From Burkholderia sp. S171 (lineage in GTDB: Bacteria > Pseudomonadota > Gammaproteobacteria > Burkholderiales > Burkholderiaceae), in the NCBI RefSeq assembly GCF_009766085.1, contig NZ_LMUF01000043.1, forward strand, positions 128,915 through 177,762: a stretch of DNA of 48,848 nucleotides, given 5' to 3'. The translations under genes and the position numbers were made by a program. Below are positions 40,284 to 47,587 of this stretch, piece by piece (positions within the stretch are counted from its first letter, which is position 1; the number at the start of each line of letters is the position of its first letter). The notes beneath the pieces are model-generated. The model searched no databases and was not told the origin of the DNA. It was given only the letters and a program-made list of their open reading frames with translations.

Positions 40284-40787
40284 ATGAAAAGCTTAAAGGG
40301 TGACGCGCAGCTTGCCATAGGTGTGATCGTGCTCGCCGCCGTTTATCTGTACATGGACATGCGTCTGCCAGAAGTGCGCCTGAGCGACCCGCTCGGCCCC
40401 AAGGCATTTCCGGCGCTTGTCGGCGTTGGATTAATAGCGTCCGCATTGTTGCTGCTGTTTGAGCGGCGCCACAAGCTGCGGATCAATCCGCTCGCCGAGA
40501 CGCCGACGGCGACTGATGAGCCTGGCACCAATCCGGGTAAAAGTATCAAGCACTCGCCGCTGGTTCTTGTTGGCATGGTGGTCTGGACGGCGCTCTACTA
40601 CGTGTGCTTCGATCGCGTTGGCTATCTGATTGCTACGGTCCTCTTCCTGTTCGGCCTGCTGACGTATTTCAACCGAAACCGCCACAAAACAAATATTGCG
40701 GTTGCACTAGGTTTCACGCTTGTTTTCGACTTGCTGTTTTCCCTGGTGCTGGGCGTTCCCATGCCCGCCGGCCTGTTATCGATCTGA
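40284..40787 (+). CDS. tctB: tripartite tricarboxylate transporter, small membrane subunit TctB
   Basis: 167 residues from the ATG at 40284, which follows a perfect AGGAGGAGAC. Four membrane segments (about 9-26, 37-57, 88-108 and 112-160) and the typical short linker between the second and third make it a TctB family protein. The first residues MKSLKGDAQLAIGVIVLAAVYLYMDMRLP and LGPKAFPALVG are characteristic. It forms the membrane part together with TctA, 14 bp downstream. Function depends on the TctC protein of the same operon. Confidence 0.88.
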   Translation: MKSLKGDAQLAIGVIVLAAVYLYMDMRLPEVRLSDPLGPKAFPALVGVGLIASALLLLFERRHKLRINPLAETPTATDEPGTNPGKSIKHSPLVLVGMVVWTALYYVCFDRVGYLIATVLFLFGLLTYFNRNRHKTNIAVALGFTLVFDLLFSLVLGVPMPAGLLSI

Positions 40788-40801
40788 CGCGGAGCGCCAA
40801 G

Positions 40802-42358
40802 ATGGAAAGCCTTTACGGGATCCTGCATGGACTGGCTGTCGCCGTCCAGCCGACCCACCTACTCTACACGCTCATCGGTGTTTTTATAGGCACGATGATC
40901 AGCCACTTGCCGGGCATCGGTCCGTCGGCTGGGATTGCGCTGCTGATTCCAGTCACGTTCGGCATGGATCCAATCACCGCTTTGATGATGCTGACCGGCA
41001 TCTACTACGGCTGTATGTACGGCGGCGCGGTGACGGCTATTCTCCTTAACACCCCCGGCGATGCGGCCGCCGTCATGACCGTACTCGACGGTTATCCGAT
41101 GGCGCGCAAGGGTCGTGCTGCGGCTGCGCTCGCCATTGCAGGGGTGAGCTCGTTCATTGCAGGCATGATTGGTGTGACGTGCCTCTCGTTCGTCGCCGTC
41201 CCGCTTGCCGCGGTGGCGCTGCACTTCGGCCCAACCGAATACTTCGCGCTTATCTTCTTCGCGCTCTCAACTGTCGGCGCGCTCAATGGCAACTCGCTCG
41301 CGAAAGGCATGATGGCGGTTTTCATGGGGCTGGGACTCGCGACCATCGGCATCGACCTGCAAAGCGGTGTGCCGCGCTTCACCATGGGCCTTACCCAACT
41401 CCAGGACCGGGTGAGTTTTCTCGTGGTCGTCGTCGGGCTGTTCGCGATTGCCGAGGTGAGCCGGATGGTGGAAGGCACGCTCGGTGGGACGCTGCATTCG
41501 GTGAAGGTGGAAGGCAAGCTGTGGTTCACGAAAAAGGAATGGAAGCGCGCCCGTCCGGCAATCTTTCGCGGCACGGCGGTGGGCTTCCTCTGTGGCGCTG
41601 CACCCGGCTTGGGCGGCACATTGGCGGCGATGCTGTCGTACGTGCTTGAGAAGAAGATCTCCAAGCATCCTGAGGAATTCGGGCACGGCGCGGTGGAGGG
41701 TATCGCTGCCCCGGAAGCTGCGACCAATGCTGATACCTGCGGCGCCTTCGTCCATCTGCTTGCGCTTGGCGTGCCGGGTTCCGGGGCGACGGCCGTGATT
41801 ATGGGCGCGTTCATCATGTATGGAATCCAGCCCGGGCCCATGCTGTTCCATACGCAGCCGGACCTTGTCTGGGGACTGATCGCGAGCATGTACATCGGCA
41901 ATATCATGCTGCTGGTGTTAAACCTCCCGCTTGTGGGCATTCTCTCCAAGATTCTATATGTGCCTCCCGGTATCTTGCTGTGCCTGATCCTGGGCATTGC
42001 GTCGGCGGGTGTCTATTCGTTCAACAACGACGTCTTCGACCTGTACCTCGCGCTGGGCTTCGGCGTGGTCGGTTTCTTGTTTCGCAAGCTTGACGTGCCC
42101 AAAGCGCCGCTGCTGTTTGGGCTGATTCTCGGGCATACGCTCGAGCAGTCGTTCAGGCAGGCGCTGACAATCTCCAATGGCGATCCAACGGTCTTCGTCC
42201 GCAGCCCGATCGCGGCGGGCCTGCTATTGTGCGCGGCCATCATGATCGGGGCTTCGATCTGGAGCAAGCGTCGGCCGGTCAAGGACCTGCAACTGGCGGA
42301 AGCCCGCATTGCGGAGCAACGTCTGGCGGAACAACGACTTGCTGAACAGCGGCACTGA
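40802..42358 (+). CDS. tctA: tripartite tricarboxylate transporter, large membrane subunit TctA
   Basis: 518 residues from the ATG at 40802. About twelve membrane segments and the TctA signature blocks: MISHLPGIGPSAGIALLIPVTFGMD, YGGAVTAILLNTPGDAAAVMT and the second-half GVPGSGATAVIMGAF. It forms the transport channel with TctB and takes up acids delivered by TctC. The C-terminus carries an added tandem repeat, AEQRLAEQRLAEQRH (42295-42355), which is not part of the family core. A 369-bp gap follows before the porin gene. Confidence is high for the family and low for the substrate. Confidence 0.94.
   Translation: MESLYGILHGLAVAVQPTHLLYTLIGVFIGTMISHLPGIGPSAGIALLIPVTFGMDPITALMMLTGIYYGCMYGGAVTAILLNTPGDAAAVMTVLDGYPMARKGRAAAALAIAGVSSFIAGMIGVTCLSFVAVPLAAVALHFGPTEYFALIFFALSTVGALNGNSLAKGMMAVFMGLGLATIGIDLQSGVPRFTMGLTQLQDRVSFLVVVVGLFAIAEVSRMVEGTLGGTLHSVKVEGKLWFTKKEWKRARPAIFRGTAVGFLCGAAPGLGGTLAAMLSYVLEKKISKHPEEFGHGAVEGIAAPEAATNADTCGAFVHLLALGVPGSGATAVIMGAFIMYGIQPGPMLFHTQPDLVWGLIASMYIGNIMLLVLNLPLVGILSKILYVPPGILLCLILGIASAGVYSFNNDVFDLYLALGFGVVGFLFRKLDVPKAPLLFGLILGHTLEQSFRQALTISNGDPTVFVRSPIAAGLLLCAAIMIGASIWSKRRPVKDLQLAEARIAEQRLAEQRLAEQRH
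42295..42355 (+). repeat. 15-bp coding repeat at the TctA C-terminus
   Basis: About four AEQRL-type units are encoded by near-identical 15-bp segments. The tail would be a charged helix in the cytoplasm. Copy number may vary by slippage. Confidence 0.7.
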
Positions 42359-42727
42359 TTCTGCCTGATTGAATTTGAGCGAACCATATGGGCACCGATT
42401 TCTCGCGCCGGAGCAGGCGCGTGAGAAATTCACCCGACTGATGATGGGAGCGAACGTTTATGGCAATCGACGCGATTAGTGATCCTGATTTTTTATGGAT
42501 AGAGCCCCCGGCAGAAGCAGCGTCGCCCCAGTGGATCTCCGGACGACGCGACGGGCCACCATAACGTTTGCAAATACGGTGGCGGGTAGTTGTCAGGCGC
42601 GATATTGCGTTAGATGGGCCAGGAAAAGGGAGCAGCAGAGAGAACGATTGCAGAAGATCGAACCTGCATAGTAGGTCTACTAATAAAAATCAGATTGTAG
42701 AAACTGAAAAATACTGACGGAGATACC
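42359..42727. other. 369-bp intergenic region before the porin gene
   Basis: No strong promoter was identified. It holds one short plus-strand frame (42460-42564). The last 60 bp, AT-rich and ending ACGGAGATACC, hold the porin ribosome-binding site. Confidence 0.55.
42460..42564 (+). pseudogene. 34-codon frame, possibly the broken start of a hydrolase gene
   Basis: GGGAG lies 10 bases before the ATG. The peptide MAIDAISDPDFLWIEPPAEA followed by ASPQWISGRR resembles the opening of prolyl oligopeptidase-type proteins (DPFLWLE...W...R) but stops after 34 codons. It may be a remnant of such a gene or chance. Not a confident gene. Confidence 0.25.
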
Positions 42728-43873
42728 ATGCGACGCCTCGTGCTTCCCAGTCTTGCCTTGGCCGCATTGAGCGGGGTGTCGACTACTTACGCTCAAAGCA
42801 GCTTTACGCTGTACGGCGAAATAGATAACGCATTCGCCTATTACAACAACGTGGGCGGCCATTCACTATTTGCCATGCAGGGCGCGGACCTGACGGCTAA
42901 CCAATGGGGGATCAAGGGTAAAGAGGATCTGGGAGGGGGATACTCGGCGATCTTCAACCTGGAGAATGGCTTCGATATCAACACAGGCACGTTGCGCCAG
43001 GGCGGTCGTGAGTTCGGCAAGAACGCATGGGTCGGGCTTGCGTCGAAGTCTCTTGGGTCGATAACCATGGGTCGCCAACTTGATCCCACGGTCGATCTGG
43101 TGCAACCCATCACGGCGGACCCCTACGGTCCTGCGTTCACTACACCCGGCGATGCAGACAACAACGACAACACGTTCCGGATCGACAATTCGATCAAGTA
43201 CACGAGCCCGATATATGGCGGTTTGCAATACGAATTGATGTATGCGCTGGGTGGTGTAGCGGGCAGCGTTTCATCGCAAGACACGATTTCCGGTGCTGCG
43301 GCGTACACGCGCGGACCACTGAGCGTAGCGGCAGGTTATATCTTTGCAAAGAATGACGGAGCAGCCGGGGTGGGAACGGCCGACCTGACCCATAACAACT
43401 CGGTCACGCCACTGTTTGGCAGCGTCTCGTTCGTCGGCTCACGCCAGATTGCGCATGTCGCGGCGCAGTATGTAATAGGGCCGTTCACAGCGAATATTCG
43501 TTACAGCAACGCGCAATGGAAACCGTATATCAAACTAGCGGCGTTCAACCGGACGGAAACCTTCAATACTGGCGGGACGTCGCTCCAGTACCTGGTTACG
43601 CCCGCACTCGCACTCAATGCGGGGTATGTCTATACGAGATCAACCGGTGCGTCTTCGGCCACTTATCACACGGTTGCCGCCAGCACTGAATACTACTTGT
43701 CGAAGCGCACGACGCTATACGCCATCAGCGCGTACTCGCATGCGCGAGGCACGACGTTCAACGCCGCCGGCACCGGTATTGTGTCTGCGGCCGGGTCGAT
43801 AGGTGACCTCGAGTCGAGTTCGAGTACCCCCAGTCAGATCGCTGTCATCCTGGGCATTACGACCAAATTTTGA
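42728..43873 (+). CDS. Gram-negative general porin (OmpC/Omp32-like)
   Basis: 381 residues with a signal peptide (MRRLVLPSLALAALSGVSTTYAQ) and a 16-strand barrel. The first mature strands SSFTLYGEIDNAFAYYNN, WGIKGKEDLGGGYSAIFNLENGFDI, AWVGLASKSLGSITMGRQ, and the terminal ILGITTKF with C-terminal Phe are the standard beta-proteobacterial porin pattern. It forms a trimeric pore for small hydrophilic or anionic solutes. It lies 369 bp after tctA; co-expression would give a complete uptake route from outer membrane to cytoplasm. It could also be an independent gene. Confidence 0.93.
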   Translation: MRRLVLPSLALAALSGVSTTYAQSSFTLYGEIDNAFAYYNNVGGHSLFAMQGADLTANQWGIKGKEDLGGGYSAIFNLENGFDINTGTLRQGGREFGKNAWVGLASKSLGSITMGRQLDPTVDLVQPITADPYGPAFTTPGDADNNDNTFRIDNSIKYTSPIYGGLQYELMYALGGVAGSVSSQDTISGAAAYTRGPLSVAAGYIFAKNDGAAGVGTADLTHNNSVTPLFGSVSFVGSRQIAHVAAQYVIGPFTANIRYSNAQWKPYIKLAAFNRTETFNTGGTSLQYLVTPALALNAGYVYTRSTGASSATYHTVAASTEYYLSKRTTLYAISAYSHARGTTFNAAGTGIVSAAGSIGDLESSSSTPSQIAVILGITTKF

Positions 43874-44125
43874 GTATGGCCAGAGCGTGGACTATCGGTT
43901 GGCGCCGTTCGAGGGGTTGGCGATACCCAGGACATGTCCATCTTGGCAGGTTCCAGACCGCAAGCGAACGACTTCGACGGGCGCTGCTTTCGCTCGCGTA
44001 AGCCCAGGCGTCCATCGATACCTTTTTCCAGACACGAAACGCCGCAGTGTCTGACTTTCCACAATGAAAGCAAGAAACAGAAGCGCTAATCGGCCGTCAA
44101 GCAATGACTTGGTGCAACTGAAAAC

Positions 44126-44140
44126 TGGCACGTACCTTGC
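44126..44140 (+). promoter_or_regulatory. sigma-54 (RpoN) promoter
   Basis: TGGCACG-TACC-TTGC: GG at 44127-44128 and GC at 44139-44140 with exactly 10 bp between, and an exact match to TGGCACG-N4-TTGC. It points to the propeller/SCO1/PCuAC genes and predicts a start near 44152, a leader of about 197 bases. Confidence 0.85.
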
Positions 44141-44258
44141 CCCACACTTGTGGCTATCCACCAAGGAATACCGATACGGCTGTGTCTGCCAATTTCGCAA
44201 ATCCTTGTTTTTACAAACTGTCAGGCGTCGGTCCGCTCGCAAGATCCGGCACCGCCGC

Positions 44259-44299
44259 CGCATCAACGTCGCATCAACGTCGCATTAACGCCGCATCAG
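44259..44299 (+). repeat. 11-bp tandem repeat, three to four units
   Basis: CGCATCAACGT, CGCATCAACGT, CGCATTAACGC and a partial CGCATCAGG in the leader of the propeller gene. 11-bp spacing is one helical turn, which suits cooperative protein binding; equally it may be neutral slippage. Confidence 0.8.
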
Positions 44300-44348
44300 G
44301 AAGAAAGCTCAAGCAATTAAGATTTCCGAGAAAAACACGGAGCGAGAC

Positions 44349-45773
44349 ATGTTTAATCTAATAACTACGCGGATCGTGGTAATGGGGGCAGCGCTTGCTC
44401 TGTCGGAATTGGCTTGCGCGGCCGGGCCTTACGCATTGGTCACCGGTCGCCGGGACCCTCGCATAATTGTTGTGGACATCAGCCAGGCGATCGATCCGGC
44501 AAACAACGGCACACAGAAAGCCGTCATCAGCCGTGTGCGCATCTCACCGGATGTTCCGGCCATCGAGCCGTCGCGCTATGACGCGAAATATATCGGCGTC
44601 ACCCGCATACCGGCGCAGGCGCTACCCAACAACGTCATCCTCGGTCCGAACGGTAAGGCGTATGTGTCGGACCATGCGGGCGTCTCGAGGCCCGTGGACG
44701 TCGAGTCGGGCATGCCTCACGGATATCCCGGCGCCATGACGGTCCTCGACGTAATGAAGACCATTGATCCCGCCAACAACAACACCACGAACGCCATTGA
44801 TGCGATCTACTATTCCGGTGGTTTTGGGCCCGCGGGCATTATCGTCACGCCTGACGGCAAGTACGCGATGATCGCAAATTCGGAGGGGGCCGGCAACGAG
44901 GACGGCGCTAACGAGATAGGGATCATCAACCTGGGCACGAAGCGTCTCGAACGGGTCGTGTCGCTGGCGAGGGGAACGGGCGGCCATACGCCGCAGACGG
45001 AGGGACATTCCTGTGACCAGATCTACCTCAATCCAGCGATCGTGCCGCACATCTCACCGGACCCCAACTGGGGATGCTTTTCGGATCCTAACGGGCTCGC
45101 TTACACGCCACGACATGGCGGCTATGTTTTCTCTGCCAATGAAGGGACGCACGATATCTCGGTGATCAATGTCGCGAAGGCGGTTAGTGGTGCTGCCGAC
45201 TGGGAGACATTCCGCTTCCCGGTCGAGCGCGGTCCCTGGGCTATCGTGACCAGCCCCGATGGCCGCCTTGTTGCGGTGACGGACCGCGACAACGATGAGA
45301 ACGATGAGCCTGGACAGTTCATCTCGCTGATCGATGTCGACAAGGCCATCTCCAAGTCGCCCAAGGCGGAGATCAGGCGGGTGCTGGTAGGCACCGACGA
45401 TCCCCAGGGTCAAAGCCATCCGTTCAGCCTGGCCTTCACGCCGGATGGCACCCGGATTGTGGTCGCGAATGATCTCGCGGCCAATCTGTCGGTGGTCGAC
45501 GTCAAGAAGGCGGTGGCCGGTGACGCGCATCCGGAAATCGCCCGGATCCCGTTGCAGTTGCCCCCGGGCACGGCTTCGGGTTCGAAGCCTCGCACACGTG
45601 CGGTCTCGGTGACGCCTGATGGGCGCTACGCCGTCGTCGCCGGTGGCGAGCCTAACGTCCGGGCGGGCGGAACCATGTGGGTCGTCGATCTCGAGCAATT
45701 GAAAGTAGCCGGGACCGTGACAGGGATCGGCAACGAGCCTTACCTGCTGGCTATTGTTCCGGCCGACAAGTAG
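44349..45773 (+). CDS. exported YVTN/beta-propeller protein
   Basis: 474 residues with a signal peptide (cleavage near LACAAGP, residue 25). The body is a seven-bladed beta-propeller of the YncE/YVTN kind: AVLVTGRRDPRIIVVDIS-like blades (ALVTGRRDPRIIVVDIS), GIIVTPDGKYAMIANSEG, FSANEGTHDISVINVAKAV, AIVTSPDGRLVAVTDRDND, SLAFTPDGTRIVVANDLAANLSVVDV and VSVTPDGRYAVVAGGE. The Asp-Gly-Lys/Arg turns repeat in each blade. Three Cys (two near residues 223 and 240) could form a disulphide. It leads an operon with two copper chaperones, so a role in periplasmic copper or cytochrome handling is inferred. No catalytic motif is visible. Confidence 0.82.
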   Translation: MFNLITTRIVVMGAALALSELACAAGPYALVTGRRDPRIIVVDISQAIDPANNGTQKAVISRVRISPDVPAIEPSRYDAKYIGVTRIPAQALPNNVILGPNGKAYVSDHAGVSRPVDVESGMPHGYPGAMTVLDVMKTIDPANNNTTNAIDAIYYSGGFGPAGIIVTPDGKYAMIANSEGAGNEDGANEIGIINLGTKRLERVVSLARGTGGHTPQTEGHSCDQIYLNPAIVPHISPDPNWGCFSDPNGLAYTPRHGGYVFSANEGTHDISVINVAKAVSGAADWETFRFPVERGPWAIVTSPDGRLVAVTDRDNDENDEPGQFISLIDVDKAISKSPKAEIRRVLVGTDDPQGQSHPFSLAFTPDGTRIVVANDLAANLSVVDVKKAVAGDAHPEIARIPLQLPPGTASGSKPRTRAVSVTPDGRYAVVAGGEPNVRAGGTMWVVDLEQLKVAGTVTGIGNEPYLLAIVPADK

Positions 45774-45823
45774 CGGCCTGCATGCCGGTGGGCGCCGCCT
45801 GAGTGTAATGTGGAGAAAGGGCG

Positions 45824-46414
45824 ATGAAAGTGTCTCTCGGAAAAATTCCCTCATACATAGTGATGCTAAGTTTTTTGGGTATCGAAGCGATGGTCGTGCC
45901 TTCGCTTGCTCGCGCGCAGGCAGCCCTGGGCGCCCCCTTTACGCTGACCGATCCGGCGGGCAAGTCCGTAAGCAGTTCGGACTTCAAGGGCAAGTGGATG
46001 CTGATTTACTTCGGGTACTCGCATTGCGCCGACCTGTGCCCGACAGAGTTGGCCGAGATGATCGACGCCTTGAGGCAGATCGGCGCTGAGGCGAAACTCG
46101 TGCAGCCTATCTTCATTACGATCGATCCGGAACGGGACAACGGCAAGTATCTGGGCGGTTACGTGGCCCAATTCGACGATCGCTTGATTGGTCTCGGCGG
46201 AACGCCACAGCAGGTGGCCGAAGTCGCGGCAAACTATGGCATCCGATTCAAGAAGCTGTTCAACAGCGACGGAAGCTATTCCTTCGTTCACACGTCGAAC
46301 ATATTTGTCATCGATCCACAAGGGCGCTATCAGGTCACCTTTAGTCACATGAGCGACGCCTATATGATCGCCTCCAAGATGCTGGAGTTGATCAGCGAGC
46401 GGCATGGGTCCTGA
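45824..46414 (+). CDS. SCO1/SenC-type copper chaperone
   Basis: 196 residues. An N-terminal signal or anchor (about 10-32) precedes a thioredoxin-fold domain. The copper-binding CxxxC is C68-ADL-C72 in SHCADLCPTE and the third ligand His 156 lies in FVHTSNIFVIDPQG. PIFITIDPERDN is the usual central block. SCO proteins deliver copper to, or reduce the cysteines of, the CuA site of cytochrome oxidase. It starts 50 bp after the propeller gene and is followed 65 bp later by a PCuAC gene, the partner with which SCO proteins normally act. Length is normal. Confidence 0.95.
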   Translation: MKVSLGKIPSYIVMLSFLGIEAMVVPSLARAQAALGAPFTLTDPAGKSVSSSDFKGKWMLIYFGYSHCADLCPTELAEMIDALRQIGAEAKLVQPIFITIDPERDNGKYLGGYVAQFDDRLIGLGGTPQQVAEVAANYGIRFKKLFNSDGSYSFVHTSNIFVIDPQGRYQVTFSHMSDAYMIASKMLELISERHGS

Positions 46415-46479
46415 TCGATGCTCTTGTTCGTGAACCGGTGCATCGGCCGCGGTTCACGCCCGGCCCTGAGGAGCAGGTC

Positions 46480-46962
46480 ATGCACATGAGATGCACCATC
46501 CTGGCGCTGGGTCTTTTCCTGATCGCACCGCTTTCCCGTTCCGAGTCCGTCGCGGCGAACCACGTGGTGGCGGAGCATGCGTGGGCGCGGGCGACGGTGG
46601 AAGGCGCGGACGTCGGCGTCGTCTATATGTCCATCGTGAACGAAGGTCCGGCGAGCGACGCGCTGGTTTCCGTGTCGAGTCCGGTATCACGAGTCGCGCA
46701 AGTGCATGAGAACAGAGTCGATGCCCAGGGTATGACGGAAATGCGCGCCCTCGACAGGGTGGAGATCCCGGCACACGCGAGGATTGACCTGAAACCGACG
46801 GCGCTCCATGTGATGCTCGTCGACCTGAAGAAGCCGCTCATATACAAATCGACTTTCCCGATCACGCTGGTCTTCGAAAGGGCGGGAGTTGTCAGTGTGA
46901 CGGTCATCGTGGAGAAAGCCGGAGCCATGGTGCCCGGCGACATGGATGGCATGGCGATGTAA
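46480..46962 (+). CDS. PCuAC-type periplasmic copper chaperone
   Basis: 160 residues from the ATG at 46480, which follows GAGGAGCAGGTC. A signal peptide is followed by the PCuAC domain: HAWARATVEGADVGVVYMSIVNEG near the start, then copper ligands H76, M88 (or M85), H110 and M112 (VHENRVDAQGMTEM, LHVMLVDLKKPL). The H-to-M spacing is one residue longer than the common consensus. A Met-rich C-terminus (VPGDMDGMAM) may add copper affinity. PCuAC carries Cu(I) to the CuA site of cytochrome oxidase or to SCO1. The third gene of the operon, downstream of SCO1. Confidence 0.92.
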   Translation: MHMRCTILALGLFLIAPLSRSESVAANHVVAEHAWARATVEGADVGVVYMSIVNEGPASDALVSVSSPVSRVAQVHENRVDAQGMTEMRALDRVEIPAHARIDLKPTALHVMLVDLKKPLIYKSTFPITLVFERAGVVSVTVIVEKAGAMVPGDMDGMAM

Positions 46963-47587
46963 TCGAAAGGCGACTTGATAACGGACCTGGCTTGCGTTTC
47001 CAAAGAATTCCGCCACGCATTCCTGTGCGTTGGATGTCTGTCTGCAAGGGACGCTGCATCCAAACGGCGACCGGCGCAGTCGGACCTCGTGCTTAAACGC
47101 TTCACTACATTCCTGAGGATTGCCGGGATCGAAGCCGCAGGATGCTGCGACGGCTCACGGACTGATGGATCCTGGCTACGGTTCCGAACCTCGGCAAGAA
47201 AAACGCCGACTCCTCTCAAGCGTCGAACATCCCTCACGGCACCCAGCGCGCTGCCGGCGCACGGGCACGCTTCGGCATTAACCATCCCGCAAAAAGACGA
47301 TTCACCACGTTTGCTACGGCTAAGCCCTTATTGCAGACGATGCTCAAGCTGTGTACTGTCAACAGTACGCAGTTGTCGGAAATTCTTCTCCGCTGGTCCA
47401 GGAGGTTTGAAAGGTAAGACAAGTCAACGCGCAAAGGCGCCGCAGACCGGGTCATCGGGCGATCCAGTCCTGACCAGTCTGTCAGTGCCGCGCGGCTGGT
47501 CGAACCCGCCGATAACGCCGCATCCTTTGACAACGTAAATTGATCAGGTGGCCGCATCCTGCGTCAGCGCCGCCGTGAGAGTTGAAC
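46963..47587. other. 625-bp intergenic region, no gene recognised
   Basis: Between the copper operon and the DctB-like gene. A 187-codon plus-strand frame and other frames lack motifs and ribosome-binding sites, and their composition looks random. The only structured element seen is the palindrome at 47353-47368. It may be a remnant of deleted genes. Confidence 0.55.
47353..47368. promoter_or_regulatory. palindrome GTACTGT-CA-ACAGTAC
   Basis: A perfect 7-bp inverted repeat with a 2-base centre, 220 bp before the DctB-like gene. Its minus strand contains ACTGTTGACA, the same 10-mer found in the putative GntR operator at 36613-36622. Confidence 0.55.

Larger units (their letters stand above)
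43874..44348. other. 475-bp intergenic region with sigma-54 promoter and 11-bp repeat
   Basis: Between the porin and the propeller gene. It contains the sigma-54 promoter at 44126-44140 and the tandem repeat at 44259-44299, so most of it is the leader and control region of the copper-related operon. A 124-codon minus-strand frame has no motif and is rejected. Confidence 0.65.

Noticed and set aside
43892..44266. 124-codon minus-strand frame upstream of the propeller gene
   Set aside because: No recognisable domain, Arg-rich composition and it overlaps the sigma-54 promoter region.
46975..47538. 187-codon plus-strand frame after the PCuAC gene
   Set aside because: Random-looking Ser/Arg/Cys composition with no motif and no ribosome-binding site.
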